The translations under genes and the position numbers were made by a program. A stretch of 64,000 bases of DNA from an uncultured Clostridium sp. GTDB lineage: Bacteria > Bacillota > Clostridia > TANB77 > CAG-508. The notes below the pieces were generated by a model that was given only the letters and a program-made list of their open reading frames with translations, was not told where the DNA came from and did no database searches. The stretch's first letter is position 1. Each line of letters opens with the position of its first letter. Below, piece by piece: positions 47,441 through 56,110 of this stretch. The stretch lies in assembly GCA_948469315.1 (NCBI GenBank), contig CAOKLQ010000005.1, positions 62,001 to 126,000 on the forward strand, given 5' to 3'.

Positions 47441-47652
47441 TTTTTACTCCTTTTGTTATTTCTTCTACTTTTATCTTATGTTTCTTTTAAAAAATAACAC
47501 TTGTAAATTTTACTTATTTTTACAAAATATTATTTTTTTCTTCTATATATTATTTATTTTTTAATAAAAAAAGTCAATCTGTTTTTTATGATTGTAATAA
47601 AAATGTTTTTTTGTTGTAATAGAATTGTAATAATTGTTAATAATCATCATCA

Positions 47653-47761
47653 ATTTAATTAGTAAAAATTTTTTCAATTTCTCGGTTACATTACATATTA
47701 TAAAAAATTCTAATAACATTTCAATTACATTCAAGATTTCATAAATTTTTACTAATTAAAT
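47653..47761. repeat. Intergenic element with 19-bp perfect terminal inverted repeats
   Basis: ATTTAATTAGTAAAAATTT (47653-47671) and its exact complement (47743-47761) flank a 70-base AT-rich centre. It fills most of the gap of about 330 bases between rsmB and the pilM-pilN gene. No ORF; MITE-like. Confidence 0.7.
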
Positions 47762-47767
47762 CTAACA

Positions 47768-49100
47768 TTATTTCTTTAATAATTTTGCTATAAAAAATCC
47801 ATCTAGATTTTCGTCTGGGTATAGTTTTATGATTCCTTCTGTTGTGGTCTTGTTTTTTATTTTGTCTAATTGTTTATTTTTTATTTCTATTAATTCAAAT
47901 TTGTTGTTTTTTGTAAATTCTTGTATTATTTTATCATTTTCTTCTCTAATTATACTGCATGTTGAGTATACTAAAATCCCATCTTTTTTCAAATATTTTG
48001 AACATGTTTCTAATATTTTTATTTGTATTTGTTGAATTTTACTAATATCTTCATATTTTCTTTGCCATTTTATATCTGGTTTTCTTCTTATTACTCCTAA
48101 ACCTAAACATGGAGCATCTATTAATATTTTATCAAATTTTTCTATATATTCTTGCTTTATTATACTTGCATCATTTTGCTGAGTCTTAATTATATTTATT
48201 CCTAATCTCTTAGCATTTTCTTTGACCTTTAAAATTCTATTTTCATATAAATCCCAAGCTAGTATTTGACCTTTATTTTCCATAAGCTGTGCTATATAAG
48301 TTGTTTTTCCTCCTGGTGCACTACAAGTATCTAGTATTTTTTCTTCTGGTCTAGGATTTAATATTATAGATGAAAGTCCTGCTGCTTCATCTTGAAGTGT
48401 AAATAGTCCTTTTTTATATTCTTGTAAATTTGTTATGTTTTTTACGTTTTTTAAATATAAGAAGTCTTCTAAAATCCCTTCTTCTACTTCTACATTTTTG
48501 GTTTTTAATAATTGTTTTAATTGCTCTTTATTAATTTTCAAATTATTCACTCTGATTGTTATTTTAGGTTTTATATTAGAGTTTTTACAAATTTCTCCAA
48601 CTTTTTGTATATTCATTTGCTTGCTAAGTTCTTCTACAATCCAAAGTGGCATTGATGTAGTTTTTGAGATTCTTTGTTTTTCATCTTTTATTTTATATAG
48701 TTTTTCAAAATCTTCTTTATCTATCTTTCTTAAAATAGCATTAACAAAACCTACAGATCTACTTCCATATTTTTTACATAGATTCACACTTTCATTTACT
48801 GCTGCCGACTTTGGGACTTTGTCTAAAAAAACTATCTGATATGCTCCGAAGTCTTAATATATTTATAACCCATTTTGATATTTTCTTTATTTTTATGTTT
48901 GAATAGTTTTGTATTAAACAATCTAAAGTAAGCTTCCAGGTAGTTACTCCATAAACTAACTCAGATATAAAATTTATATCTTTTGTACTTAATATTTTTC
49001 TATTTTCATTTAAAATCTCATCTAAAACAATATTTGAATATGCATTGTTCTGATCTATCTTATATAAGGCATTTAATGCTAATTTTCTTGGATTATCCAT
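47768..49100 (-). CDS. rsmB: 16S rRNA m5C methyltransferase RsmB (read with a +1 shift at CGG)
   Basis: 443 residues when shifted. The N-terminal NusB-like domain ends in ISKWVINILRL, the catalytic part starts in another frame. Skipping C 48848 of CGG 48848-48846 gives RLGAYQIVFLDKVPKSAAVN and then ESVNLCKKYGSRSVGFVNAI, the normal RsmB sequence. The methyltransferase domain has TCSAPGGKTTYIAQLMENKG (SAM site), DAPCLGLGVIRRKPDIKW and YSTCSIIREEN with the catalytic Cys. Methylates C967 of 16S rRNA (E. coli numbering). Confidence 0.93.
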
Positions 49101-49137
49101 CTTCTCCTCTTTATTATAATAATTAATATTTTATTTT

Positions 49138-49172
49138 TAAGGACATAGCACGCTTTTGTCCCTACATTATTT
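49138..49172. repeat. CCTACATT hairpin repeat
   Basis: GGACATAGC...TTTTGTCCCTACATTATTT, same family as the copies at 41199 and 57361. Confidence 0.55.
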
Positions 49173-49291
49173 TTTTATTTAATATATATTAAATTTTTGA
49201 AAAAATCAATTTAAAAAATGTATATTTATATATTTTTTGGAAATTATACTTTTAGAATAATTTTCAAATATTGAAATGGAGGTTTTTATAT

Positions 49292-49507
49292 ATGAACGTT
49301 GAAAAACATTTAAAAGTTACTGGATGTTCTACTGTTTCTTGGAAGGATGCTATTGTAAAAACTGTAGCAGAAGCTTCTCAAACATTAGATTATTTAACTG
49401 GTGTAACTATATTAGATCAAAGTGCAAAAATTACAGGTGATAAAATTTCAGAATATTTAGTTACTTTAGATTTAAGTTTTACTATAGATAAAAATAGAGA
49501 TAATTAA
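49292..49507 (+). CDS. Dodecin-family flavin-binding protein
   Basis: 71 residues: HLKVTGCSTVSWKDAIVKTV, then EASQTLDYLTGVTILDQSAK and a closing beta strand, the fold of dodecins, which form twelve-subunit shells storing flavin. ATG at 49292 follows GGAGG. It lies 20 bases before spoVAC; the two may be cotranscribed in the forespore, a point inferred from position. Confidence 0.88.
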   Translation: MNVEKHLKVTGCSTVSWKDAIVKTVAEASQTLDYLTGVTILDQSAKITGDKISEYLVTLDLSFTIDKNRDN

Positions 49508-49527
49508 TTAGATTGGAGGTTTTTTAT

Positions 49528-49995
49528 ATGTCAAATCCTACAGATACTACTAAAGATTATCAAGCCTATGTTGACCAAAAATCTCCTAATTCTCCTATTA
49601 TAAAAAATTGCTTAAATGCTTTTTGGGTAGGAGGATTAATCTGCGCTATAGGTCAAATTATAGCATTATTTTGCAAAAGTAGAGGCTTTGATACTGAAAC
49701 ATCAGGAACTATTGTCTCTATTTTGCTTATTGGATTTAGTGCTTTTTTAACTGGTTTAAATATTTTTAATAAAATTGGAAAATTTGCAGGTGCAGGTTCT
49801 TTAGTTCCTATCACTGGTTTTGCAAATTCTATTGTCGCACCTGCTATGGAATATAAATCTGAAGGTTATGTAATGGGTGTTGGTGGAAAAATGTTTACTG
49901 TTGCAGGTCCTGTCCTTGTTTTTGGTATTTCTACATCTATTATTGTTGGAATTATTTATTTGATTTTTAATACAACGGGAATTACTTTAGTTTAA
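49528..49995 (+). CDS. spoVAC: Stage V sporulation protein AC
   Basis: 155 residues, about four hydrophobic segments. FWVGGLICAIGQIIALFCK and GAGSLVPITGFANSIVAPAM are typical of SpoVAC. It forms the channel that moves dipicolinic acid into the spore. ATG at 49528 follows GGAGG; the upstream TTG overlaps it. Confidence 0.95.
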   Translation: MSNPTDTTKDYQAYVDQKSPNSPIIKNCLNAFWVGGLICAIGQIIALFCKSRGFDTETSGTIVSILLIGFSAFLTGLNIFNKIGKFAGAGSLVPITGFANSIVAPAMEYKSEGYVMGVGGKMFTVAGPVLVFGISTSIIVGIIYLIFNTTGITLV

Positions 49996-50089
49996 TATTC
50001 AATCCTTACAATTTTATTCCGACTATTACTCATAAAAATATAATAGAATTGTAAAGATTATGAATTTATAAATTTTAGGAGGTATCGTT

Positions 50090-51101
50090 TTGCAAAAGAT
50101 TGGTATGCAAACTATTAAATTTGACACTCCCCCATCTATTGTTGATACTGCTTGTATTGTTGGTCCTAAAGAGGCTGAAGGTCCTTTAGCTAAATATTTT
50201 GACCAATGCTTAGATGATGAATTTTGGGGTGAAAAATCTTGGGAAAAAGCTGAGAGTAAAATTATTAAAGAAACTGTAAGTACTGCTATTAATAAATCTA
50301 AAATCCCTGCTGATAATATTGATTTTTGTTTTGCAGGTGATTTGCTTAATCAATGTATTTCTTCTAGTTTTGGTTTAAGATATAGTAATATTCCTTTTTT
50401 TGGTATATTTGGTGCCTGTTCTACTTTTGTAGAAGGTATGGGTATAGCAGCTTCGTTTATAGATGGAGGTGCTGCAACTAATGCTTTATGTGCTGCTTCT
50501 AGCCATTTTTGTAGTGCTGAAAAGCAGTTTAGATTTCCATTAGAACTTGGAAATCAACGTCCTCCTACTGCACAGTGGACTGTTACTGGTGCACGGCTGT
50601 GCTGTTATTTCAAAAAATGGAAATGGCCCTTTTGTTACTCACTTTACTCCTGGTAAAATTGTTGATATGGGTATTAAGGATGCAAATAACATGGGAGCTG
50701 CTATGGCTCCTGCAGCACTTGATACTCTTCTTACTCATTTAAAAGATACTGGAAGGAAGCCAAGCTATTATGATCTTATTTTAACTGGTGATTTAGGTCA
50801 TATTGGTAAGGAAATTTTAGCTGAACTTTCACAAAAAAATGGATACAATATAAATGCAAATTATAATGATTGTGGTGTTTTAATTTTTGATAAGGAAAAT
50901 CAAGATACTCATTCAGGAGGAAGTGGTTGTGCTTGTTGTGGTAGCGTCTTTTCTGGAATGGTTTTTAATAAATTAAGAAATAAGCAGATTAATAAGGTTT
51001 TGCTAATTGCAACTGGTGCTCTTACTAATTCTACTACAAATCAACAAGGTGAATCTATTCCTGGTATTGCTCATGCAATTTCAATTGAAAATAATTTGTA
51101 A
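50090..51101 (+). CDS. spoVAD: Stage V sporulation protein AD (read with a +1 shift at CGG)
   Basis: 336 residues when shifted; thiolase-fold protein that binds dipicolinic acid. The start is TTG at 50090 after AGGAGG. The first part ends at TAQWTVTGA. Skipping C 50594 of CGG 50594-50596 gives TGAGCAVISKNGNGPFVTHF and the normal continuation DMGIKDANNMGAAMAPAALD and HSGGSGCACCGSVF. Without the shift the frame runs only a few codons further before a stop. Between spoVAC and spoVAE as usual. Confidence 0.94.
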
Positions 51102-51108
51102 TTATCTT

Positions 51109-51254
51109 TAATAAGACAAATATATTCATTTTTCAGCACCTTGGTGTCGCAACCTCTAAATCATTAAAAATGATGGTTGTTCCAACTCGCACTTGCTTTT
51201 AGCTCGTTTGGTCGCTTATGTTATGTTTTAAAATTAATATATTTGTCTTAATAG
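51109..51254. repeat. MITE-like element between spoVAD and spoVAE
   Basis: ATAAGACAAATATATT and AATATATTTGTCTTA end-inverted repeats bound about 145 bases that contain ATCATT-AAA-AATGAT and a GC-richer centre (CACCTTGGTGTCGC). No ORF. It separates two genes that are normally adjacent. Confidence 0.65.
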
Positions 51255-51286
51255 TTTATTTAAATAATATATTTGGAGGTTTTACA

Positions 51287-51673
51287 ATGGATTTTTTACA
51301 AAGTTTAGATTGGATGCAAATTTTACGTGCTTTTGTAGTTGGTGGATTAATTTGTGTTATTGGTCAAATTTTAATAGATAAAACAAAACTTACTCCTGCT
51401 AGAATTTTAGTTATTTTTGTAACTGCAGGGGCAATTTTAGGAGGACTTGGAATTTATAAATATATTGTAGATTTTGCAGGTTCTGGTGCAACTGTTCCTT
51501 TAACTGGTTTTGGTTATAATTTATCTAAAGGTGCTATTGAAGCTGTAAAACAATACGGTTTAATTGGGGCTTTTACAGGTGGAGTTAAAGCAGCTGCAGG
51601 TGGTATTGCTGCTGCAATATTTTTTGGATATATTGCTTCTTTAATTTCTAAACCTAAAATGAAAAAGCAATGA
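51287..51673 (+). CDS. spoVAE: Stage V sporulation protein AE
   Basis: 128 residues, hydrophobic. FVVGGLICVIGQILIDKTKL and GATVPLTGFGYNLSKG are typical of SpoVAE (SpoVAEb). Works with SpoVAC and SpoVAD in dipicolinic acid uptake and release. ATG at 51287 follows GGAGG. Confidence 0.95.
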   Translation: MDFLQSLDWMQILRAFVVGGLICVIGQILIDKTKLTPARILVIFVTAGAILGGLGIYKYIVDFAGSGATVPLTGFGYNLSKGAIEAVKQYGLIGAFTGGVKAAAGGIAAAIFFGYIASLISKPKMKKQ

Positions 51674-51716
51674 TTTGATTGAATATTATCTATGTAGGAG
51701 TCTAAACATAAAAAAA

Positions 51717-51752
51717 CATAAAAAGAAGAACTGTATAATTCTTCTTTTTATG
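51717..51752. terminator. Bidirectional terminator between spoVAE and rplT
   Basis: CATAAAAAGAAGAA and TTCTTCTTTTTATG form a perfect 14-bp stem. It overlaps the rplT stop codon. Confidence 0.8.
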
Positions 51753-52098
51753 CTTTTTTTGCAATTTCAGCAATTTGGCTAAATGCTTTTTCGTCTGTTA
51801 CAGCTAATTCTGCTAACATTTTTCTGTTTATTGTTACATTAGCTTTTTTTAGACCTGCTATTAATTTACTGTATGTTGTTCCGTTTATTCTTGCAGCTGC
51901 ATTTATTCTTGCTATCCATAATTTTCTAAAATTACTTTTTTTATCTTTTCTTCCTATATATGCATACATTCCAGATTTCATAACAGCTTGTTTTGCCATT
52001 CTAAATCTGTATCCTTTTGCTCCAAAGTATCCTTTTGCTTGTTTTAATACTTTTTTATGTTTTTTACGAGTAATTCTAGCTGTTTTTACTCTTGCCAT
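51748..52098 (-). CDS. rplT: 50S ribosomal protein L20
   Basis: 116 residues, basic: [19 protein letters not shown] then [20 protein letters not shown] and the C-terminal RNA-binding part. It assembles early on 23S rRNA and in Firmicutes also represses the infC operon by binding its leader. Third gene of infC-rpmI-rplT. Confidence 0.98.
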   Translation of the reverse strand: MARVKTARITRKKHKKVLKQAKGYFGAKGYRFRMAKQAVMKSGMYAYIGRKDKKSNFRKLWIARINAAARINGTTYSKLIAGLKKANVTINRKMLAELAVTDEKAFSQIAEIAKKA

Positions 52099-52129
52099 TT
52101 ATATTACCTCCTCTAATTTCCTCTTTTTT

Positions 52130-52330
52130 CTAATTACCATATGGTAACATTTTTTTAATTGCACCTTCACATGTTTTATCTGCATATGTATTTACTTTTC
52201 TAGACATCTTTTGTCTTGATGTTTTGGTTGCTAGTCTATGTCTTCCATTTGCTGTTGTTCTTTTTACTTTTCCTTTTGCAGTATATTTATATCTTTTTGC
52301 AGCTGCTTTATTTGTTTTCATTTTTGGCAT
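52130..52330 (-). CDS. rpmI: 50S ribosomal protein L35
   Basis: 66 residues, MPKMKTNKAAAKRYKYT and HRLATKTSRQKMSRKV, standard L35. Between infC and rplT. Confidence 0.98.
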   Translation of the reverse strand: MPKMKTNKAAAKRYKYTAKGKVKRTTANGRHRLATKTSRQKMSRKVNTYADKTCEGAIKKMLPYGN

Positions 52331-52441
52331 AATATTTTGCTCCTTTCTATTTTTATGGGTTTATTTTTCCCATTTAATTTATATGAATCTTAAATATATA
52401 TAACATTATAATATACAAATATCTTTACAATCATATTATAT

Positions 52442-52951
52442 CTAAGATTTTTTGGCTAATATTGTAAACATGTTTCTGCCTTCTAGTAAAGGTTTCTTTT
52501 CTACTTGTGATATATCTTCTAATTCTTCTATAAATTTGTTTAGTACATTTTCACCAAGTTTTGAGTTATTTACTTCTCTTCCTCTAAATCTTACTGTAAT
52601 TTTTACTTTGCTTCCATCTTCTAAGAATTTTCTTGCATTTTTTGCTTTGAAGCTAAAGTCATGTTCTTCTATGTTTGGTGTTACTCTTATCTCTTTTAAC
52701 TCAAATGTTTTTTGCTTTTTTCTTGCTTCTTTTTCTCTTTTTGCTTGTTCAAATTTGTATTTTCCATAGTTCATTATTTTACAAACTGGTGGTTTTCCAT
52801 TTGGTGCAACTAATACTAAATCTAAATTTTTATCTGTTGCTATTTCTAATGCTTTTTGTAAATCCATATTTCCAAGTTTCTGTCCTTGGTCATCTATTAA
52901 ATTTACTTCTTTTGCTCTTATGTTTCCATTAATTGGTAAATCTTGTTTTAT
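52442..52951 (-). CDS. infC: Translation initiation factor IF-3 with ATA start
   Basis: 169 residues. The N-terminal half reads IKQDLPINGNIRAKEVNLID from an ATA codon at 52951, which lies seven bases after GGAGGT. Internal ATG 52867 would remove 28 conserved residues. A non-standard start is the known self-regulating feature of infC, since IF-3 rejects such starts. The C-terminal domain contains RFRGREVNNSKLGENVL. First gene of infC-rpmI-rplT. Confidence 0.95.
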   Translation of the reverse strand: MKQDLPINGNIRAKEVNLIDDQGQKLGNMDLQKALEIATDKNLDLVLVAPNGKPPVCKIMNYGKYKFEQAKREKEARKKQKTFELKEIRVTPNIEEHDFSFKAKNARKFLEDGSKVKITVRFRGREVNNSKLGENVLNKFIEELEDISQVEKKPLLEGRNMFTILAKKS

Positions 52952-53042
52952 CTAAAACACCTCCAAATTTTCTATAAATGATTTGTTTTTTAGGTAATAG
53001 AATGTGTGTTTTTTCATTTATTTTTTATTTTCATTTTATAAT

Positions 53043-53160
53043 AAAAAAATGAATTAGTTTTATATGAACTAATCCACAACAAATAAAATAAATTATGTAT
53101 TTTTTATTTGTTTTACCTTACTAAACTAAATATTAGATAAGGTGGAAGTGGTTAGTCTTC
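53043..53160 (-). promoter_or_regulatory. infC leader with attenuator (L20 leader)
   Basis: On the minus strand a hairpin at 53075-53051 (GGATTAGTT and AACTAATTC) followed by T7 is an intrinsic terminator about 90 bases upstream of infC. A further complementary pair (ACAAATAAAA and TTTTATTTGT) precedes it. This matches attenuation of the infC operon by L20. Confidence 0.65.
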
Positions 53161-53235
53161 GTCTTAAAACTTTTAATATTTTACTTTATTAATACATTTA
53201 TGTCAATACTTTTTGACAATTTTTTTTAATTTTTC

Positions 53236-53264
53236 TTGACTTTTTTTATGTAATATATTAGAAT
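53236..53264 (+). promoter_or_regulatory. Promoter of rplM-rpsI
   Basis: TTGACT and TAGAAT separated by 17 bases, with the start expected near 53271. Confidence 0.6.
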
Positions 53265-53270
53265 TATTAT

Positions 53271-53345
53271 GCTTAAATTTGTTAATGTAACTTAAAAGAT
53301 TTAATCTTCTCCCCGGTAGGTTAGTACTTTTAGGTTTCATATAAA
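53271..53345 (+). promoter_or_regulatory. Possible L13 leader
   Basis: The untranslated region contains AAGATTTAATCTT, an inverted repeat, and CTCCCCGGTAGG, a GC-richer structured stretch unlike its surroundings. Position just upstream of rplM suits the L13 leader known in Firmicutes. Confidence 0.4.
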
Positions 53346-53383
53346 TATAAAAACAAAAAATTTGAATGGAGGATATTTATACC

Positions 53384-53818
53384 ATGAATAATACAACATA
53401 TTCTATAAAGAAAAATGAAATTGAAAGAAAATGGTACATAATTGATGCATCTGATAAACCTTTAGGTAGAGTTGCAACAGAAGCTGCTAAATTATTAAGA
53501 GGAAAACATAAACCAACTTATACTCCAAATATGGATACTGGTGATCATGTAATTATATTAAATTGTAAGGATGTTATTTTAACAGGAAAAAAATTAGATC
53601 AAAAAATATATAGACATCATTCAGGTTATATTGGAGGAATGAAAGAAACCTCTGCTAGAGTTATGATGGATAAAAATCCTGAAAAAGCTATGATGCTTGC
53701 AGTTAAAGGAATGCTTCCACATAATTCATTAGGAAGACAAATGCTTAAAAAAGTAAGAATTTATTCAGGTAGCGAGCATGAAAATATTGCTCAAAAGCCA
53801 GAGAAATGGGAATTTTAA
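53384..53818 (+). CDS. rplM: 50S ribosomal protein L13
   Basis: 144 residues. [40 protein letters not shown] and [18 protein letters not shown] are standard L13 segments. ATG 53384 is chosen because the in-frame ATG at 53366 is part of the ribosome binding sequence ATGGAGG. Cotranscribed with rpsI 14 bases downstream. Confidence 0.97.
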   Translation: MNNTTYSIKKNEIERKWYIIDASDKPLGRVATEAAKLLRGKHKPTYTPNMDTGDHVIILNCKDVILTGKKLDQKIYRHHSGYIGGMKETSARVMMDKNPEKAMMLAVKGMLPHNSLGRQMLKKVRIYSGSEHENIAQKPEKWEF

Positions 53819-53832
53819 GGAGGAAATTATAA

Positions 53833-54229
53833 ATGGCAGATAAAATAATGTTTTATGGAACAGGAAGAAGAAAAAACGCTATTGCTAGAGTAAGACTTGT
53901 AGAAGGTAAAGGAAATATAACAGTAAATCGGTAAAGATATTAATGAATATTTTGGTATTGAAACTTTAAAAGTTATAGTAAAACAACCACTTACTGCAAC
54001 TAATACACTAGATAAATATGATGTTATTTGCAAAGTTCAAGGTGGAGGATTTACAGGTCAAGCAGGAGCTGTAAGACATGGAATTGCAAGAGCTTTATTA
54101 GAAGCAAATAGTGAATATAGACCAACTTTAAAAGCAAATGGATATTTAACAAGAGATCCACGTATGAAAGAAAGAAAAAAATATGGTCTTAAAAAAGCTA
54201 GAAAAGCTCCACAATTTAGTAAGAGATAA
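53833..54229 (+). CDS. rpsI: 30S ribosomal protein S9 (read with a +1 shift at CGG)
   Basis: 131 residues when shifted. ATG 53833 after AGGAGG. In the zero frame CGG (53929-53931) is followed immediately by TAA, leaving only 33 residues. Skipping C 53929 gives [20 protein letters not shown] and the normal S9 continuation [20 protein letters not shown] to the C-terminal KAPQFSKR. S9 is an essential-type core ribosomal protein and no second copy is in the window. 397 bases equal 132 codons plus one base. Its last 20 bases are repeated at 56027-56046. Confidence 0.95.
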
Positions 54230-54232
54230 AAA
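54213..54232. repeat. Putative attachment site, left copy (rpsI 3' end)
   Basis: AATTTAGTAAGAGATAAAAA, the last codons and stop of rpsI, recurs exactly at 56027-56046. After 28 further bases the sequence TTATATACAAA (54261-54271) also recurs directly behind the right copy. Confidence 0.7.
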
Positions 54233-54268
54233 GTGCCCTTTTGGGCAAGAGGCGGGAAACTTATATAC

Positions 54269-54310
54269 AAAGCGGTAATCATTAGTATTACTGCTTTTCT
54301 TTTATTTTAG
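54269..54310 (+). terminator. Terminator downstream of rpsI
   Basis: AAAGCGGTAAT and ATTACTGCTTT form a stem followed by TCTTTTATTTT. Confidence 0.75.
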
Positions 54311-54368
54311 TAAAAGTCTATTTAAAGCTGATAAAAGTTGTCAAAAACTACTGCGTAATATACACACA

Positions 54369-54388
54369 ATATACATACAATATACAAA
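54369..54388. repeat. Direct repeat inside the insertion, left
   Basis: ATATACATACAATATACAAA occurs here and again at 55974-55993, flanking the single gene of the insertion. Such paired repeats near the ends can be integrase arm sites. Confidence 0.7.
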
Positions 54389-54445
54389 TTTAAAAAGGAG
54401 GTCATATTTTACTTTATTGACCTCCTCCATTTTTTCTTAACTTAT

Positions 54446-55762
54446 TTATCTTTCATTTTCTTTATATCTTTCGTTTATCAATCTATATAGTTCTATTAAA
54501 ATATCTCCTTTTATTTCTTTTTCACATTTCACAACTGGGATACCAAAGTGAAAAAAACTATCTACTTCTCCAGGATAACTTTCTATTTTTCCATTTGGAT
54601 AATGATATAATACTCTTTCAAATTTCCTTATCATTCCTTCTGTTTTTATTTCGCTTATTAAATCTTGTTTATTATAATTGCGTTCTAAATAATAAACTTC
54701 TTCTTTATACAGTGATGGTAGTCTATCTTTTCTTTCTTCTGTCCATTCTTTATTAAAATTTTCTAAAAGTTTTCTATTCCTTCTCTCATGATATTCATAA
54801 TCTAAAACATACATACATGGTATTTCAAAATCCGTAATTCCTTCTTTATTTAAAATATTAATAAATAAACTTAATGCTAGTATACTTTTGGGTTCTACCT
54901 TATCTTTATATTCTTCAGGCACTCCAGAATTTACTTTATATTTCTTTCTGTTTACTTTTTTATGTATATCCTGCTTTTCATATAATTCTTTGTCTACTAA
55001 AGATTGACTCTTACTTTGTATAGATCCAATATAGCAAACCTTTTTTCCATCTTTTTCATATATTCCATATCTTATTACAGGGAGTGCGTAATGTGGTCTA
55101 TCAAATAGTTCTGTATTATTATAATATTTTTTGTCATAAATTGTTATTTCAATTTCTCTTGAATTTTCGTCCCAAGTTCTTGCAATTCCATTTTTTATAC
55201 AAATCACATTATCATCTAAAAAAGCTAACTTTCCTAAATAAGTTTCTTTATCATATTTTTCAAAAGTTCTATCGCTTATCATATCTACTTGCTTTCTTAA
55301 AAATTCTTCAGGATTATTAAAGTCATCTGGTGTAGCTCTTAACCAAATTTGTTCAAAACAGTTATCTTTTTCATATTCTGCAAATCCTGTCATTTTCGTT
55401 CTTAAAAAATATAATTCTATATCTCTTTCATAGAATTGTCTTAACAATTCAAAAAACTTTTTATAATTACTTATTATCATTACTGGCTGTGTAATATTGT
55501 CATTAAATCTTTGCTTTATTGCTTGTACTATTCTTTTATGTTCATCTTCCAGTTCCTTAATAAATGACTCATCTCTAAATTGATTTCTATAATCTTGCAA
55601 TGTTTTCTCTATAAAGGTTATTGCTTCGTCTTCTCTAAAATCAAATTTGAAGTTAGGCAATTCCTCACTAAATAATATTTTATATAAAGTATTTGTTATA
55701 AATTCTCTTGTTACATTTTCAAAAGTTGGTTTTAAGCTATCTGCTATTGTTCTATTCTTCAT
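54446..55762 (-). CDS. Unknown 438-residue protein, sole cargo of the rpsI insertion
   Basis: A soluble protein with mixed charged composition and no membrane segment. The first 150 residues are helical (TREFITNTLYKILFSEELPN, then FIEKTLQDYRNQFRDESFI), the central part is beta-rich (SREIEITIYDKKYY, KDGKKVCYIGSIQSKSQSLV), and the C-terminal part contains EIPCMYVLDYEYHERRNRKL and KFERVLYHYPNGKI. I recognise no family. It lies between two copies of the rpsI 3' end and between two 20-base direct repeats. It has no in-frame CGG. A defence or satellite cargo is possible but not shown. Confidence 0.7.
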   Translation of the reverse strand: MKNRTIADSLKPTFENVTREFITNTLYKILFSEELPNFKFDFREDEAITFIEKTLQDYRNQFRDESFIKELEDEHKRIVQAIKQRFNDNITQPVMIISNYKKFFELLRQFYERDIELYFLRTKMTGFAEYEKDNCFEQIWLRATPDDFNNPEEFLRKQVDMISDRTFEKYDKETYLGKLAFLDDNVICIKNGIARTWDENSREIEITIYDKKYYNNTELFDRPHYALPVIRYGIYEKDGKKVCYIGSIQSKSQSLVDKELYEKQDIHKKVNRKKYKVNSGVPEEYKDKVEPKSILALSLFINILNKEGITDFEIPCMYVLDYEYHERRNRKLLENFNKEWTEERKDRLPSLYKEEVYYLERNYNKQDLISEIKTEGMIRKFERVLYHYPNGKIESYPGEVDSFFHFGIPVVKCEKEIKGDILIELYRLINERYKENER

Positions 55763-55973
55763 TAATTTCTCCTTGTATATCTTTTTAAATATTATATAAC
55801 ACTAATAATCTTTTGTGAACAATTTTGATACATATTTCTTTATATAATCTCTGTATAAATAATGTGATATATTTTTTCAAATTTTTTATTCATACTAAAT
55901 TTATTTTTATTCTCTTAAATCCTTTAAAACCTAAATTCTAATGTCATTTAACACTTCAAAACGTTGCTTGTTA

Positions 55974-55993
55974 ATATACATACAATATACAAA
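55974..55993. repeat. Direct repeat inside the insertion, right
   Basis: Exact copy of 54369-54388. Confidence 0.7.
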
Positions 55994-56026
55994 ACTTGCT
56001 CAAAACACTTAAAAATAAACCTTTGT

Positions 56027-56046
56027 AATTTAGTAAGAGATAAAAA
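56027..56046. repeat. Putative attachment site, right copy
   Basis: Exact copy of the last 20 bases of rpsI (54213-54232), followed by TTATATACAAA and a strong terminator hairpin (56057-56092). This is probably the original downstream side of rpsI. The 264 bases between the unknown gene and this site hold nothing else I can support. Confidence 0.7.
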
Positions 56047-56056
56047 TTATATACAA

Positions 56057-56092
56057 AAAACACGGAAGTTCTAAAACTTCCGTGTTTTTTGT
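56057..56092. terminator. Bidirectional terminator
   Basis: AAAACACGGAAGTT and AACTTCCGTGTTTT with a four-base loop; T runs on both strands. Ends the 89-residue gene on the minus strand. Confidence 0.85.
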
Positions 56093-56110
56093 TAAAACAG
56101 TTTCCCTGTT

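Noticed and set aside
50547..51101. A separate gene beginning MEINVLLLHSG
   Set aside because: Its first residues are an out-of-frame reading of spoVAD; conserved SpoVAD sequence begins only after the CGG.
53827..54282. Minus-strand ORFs opposite rpsI
   Set aside because: They overlap a confirmed ribosomal protein gene and have no start signals.
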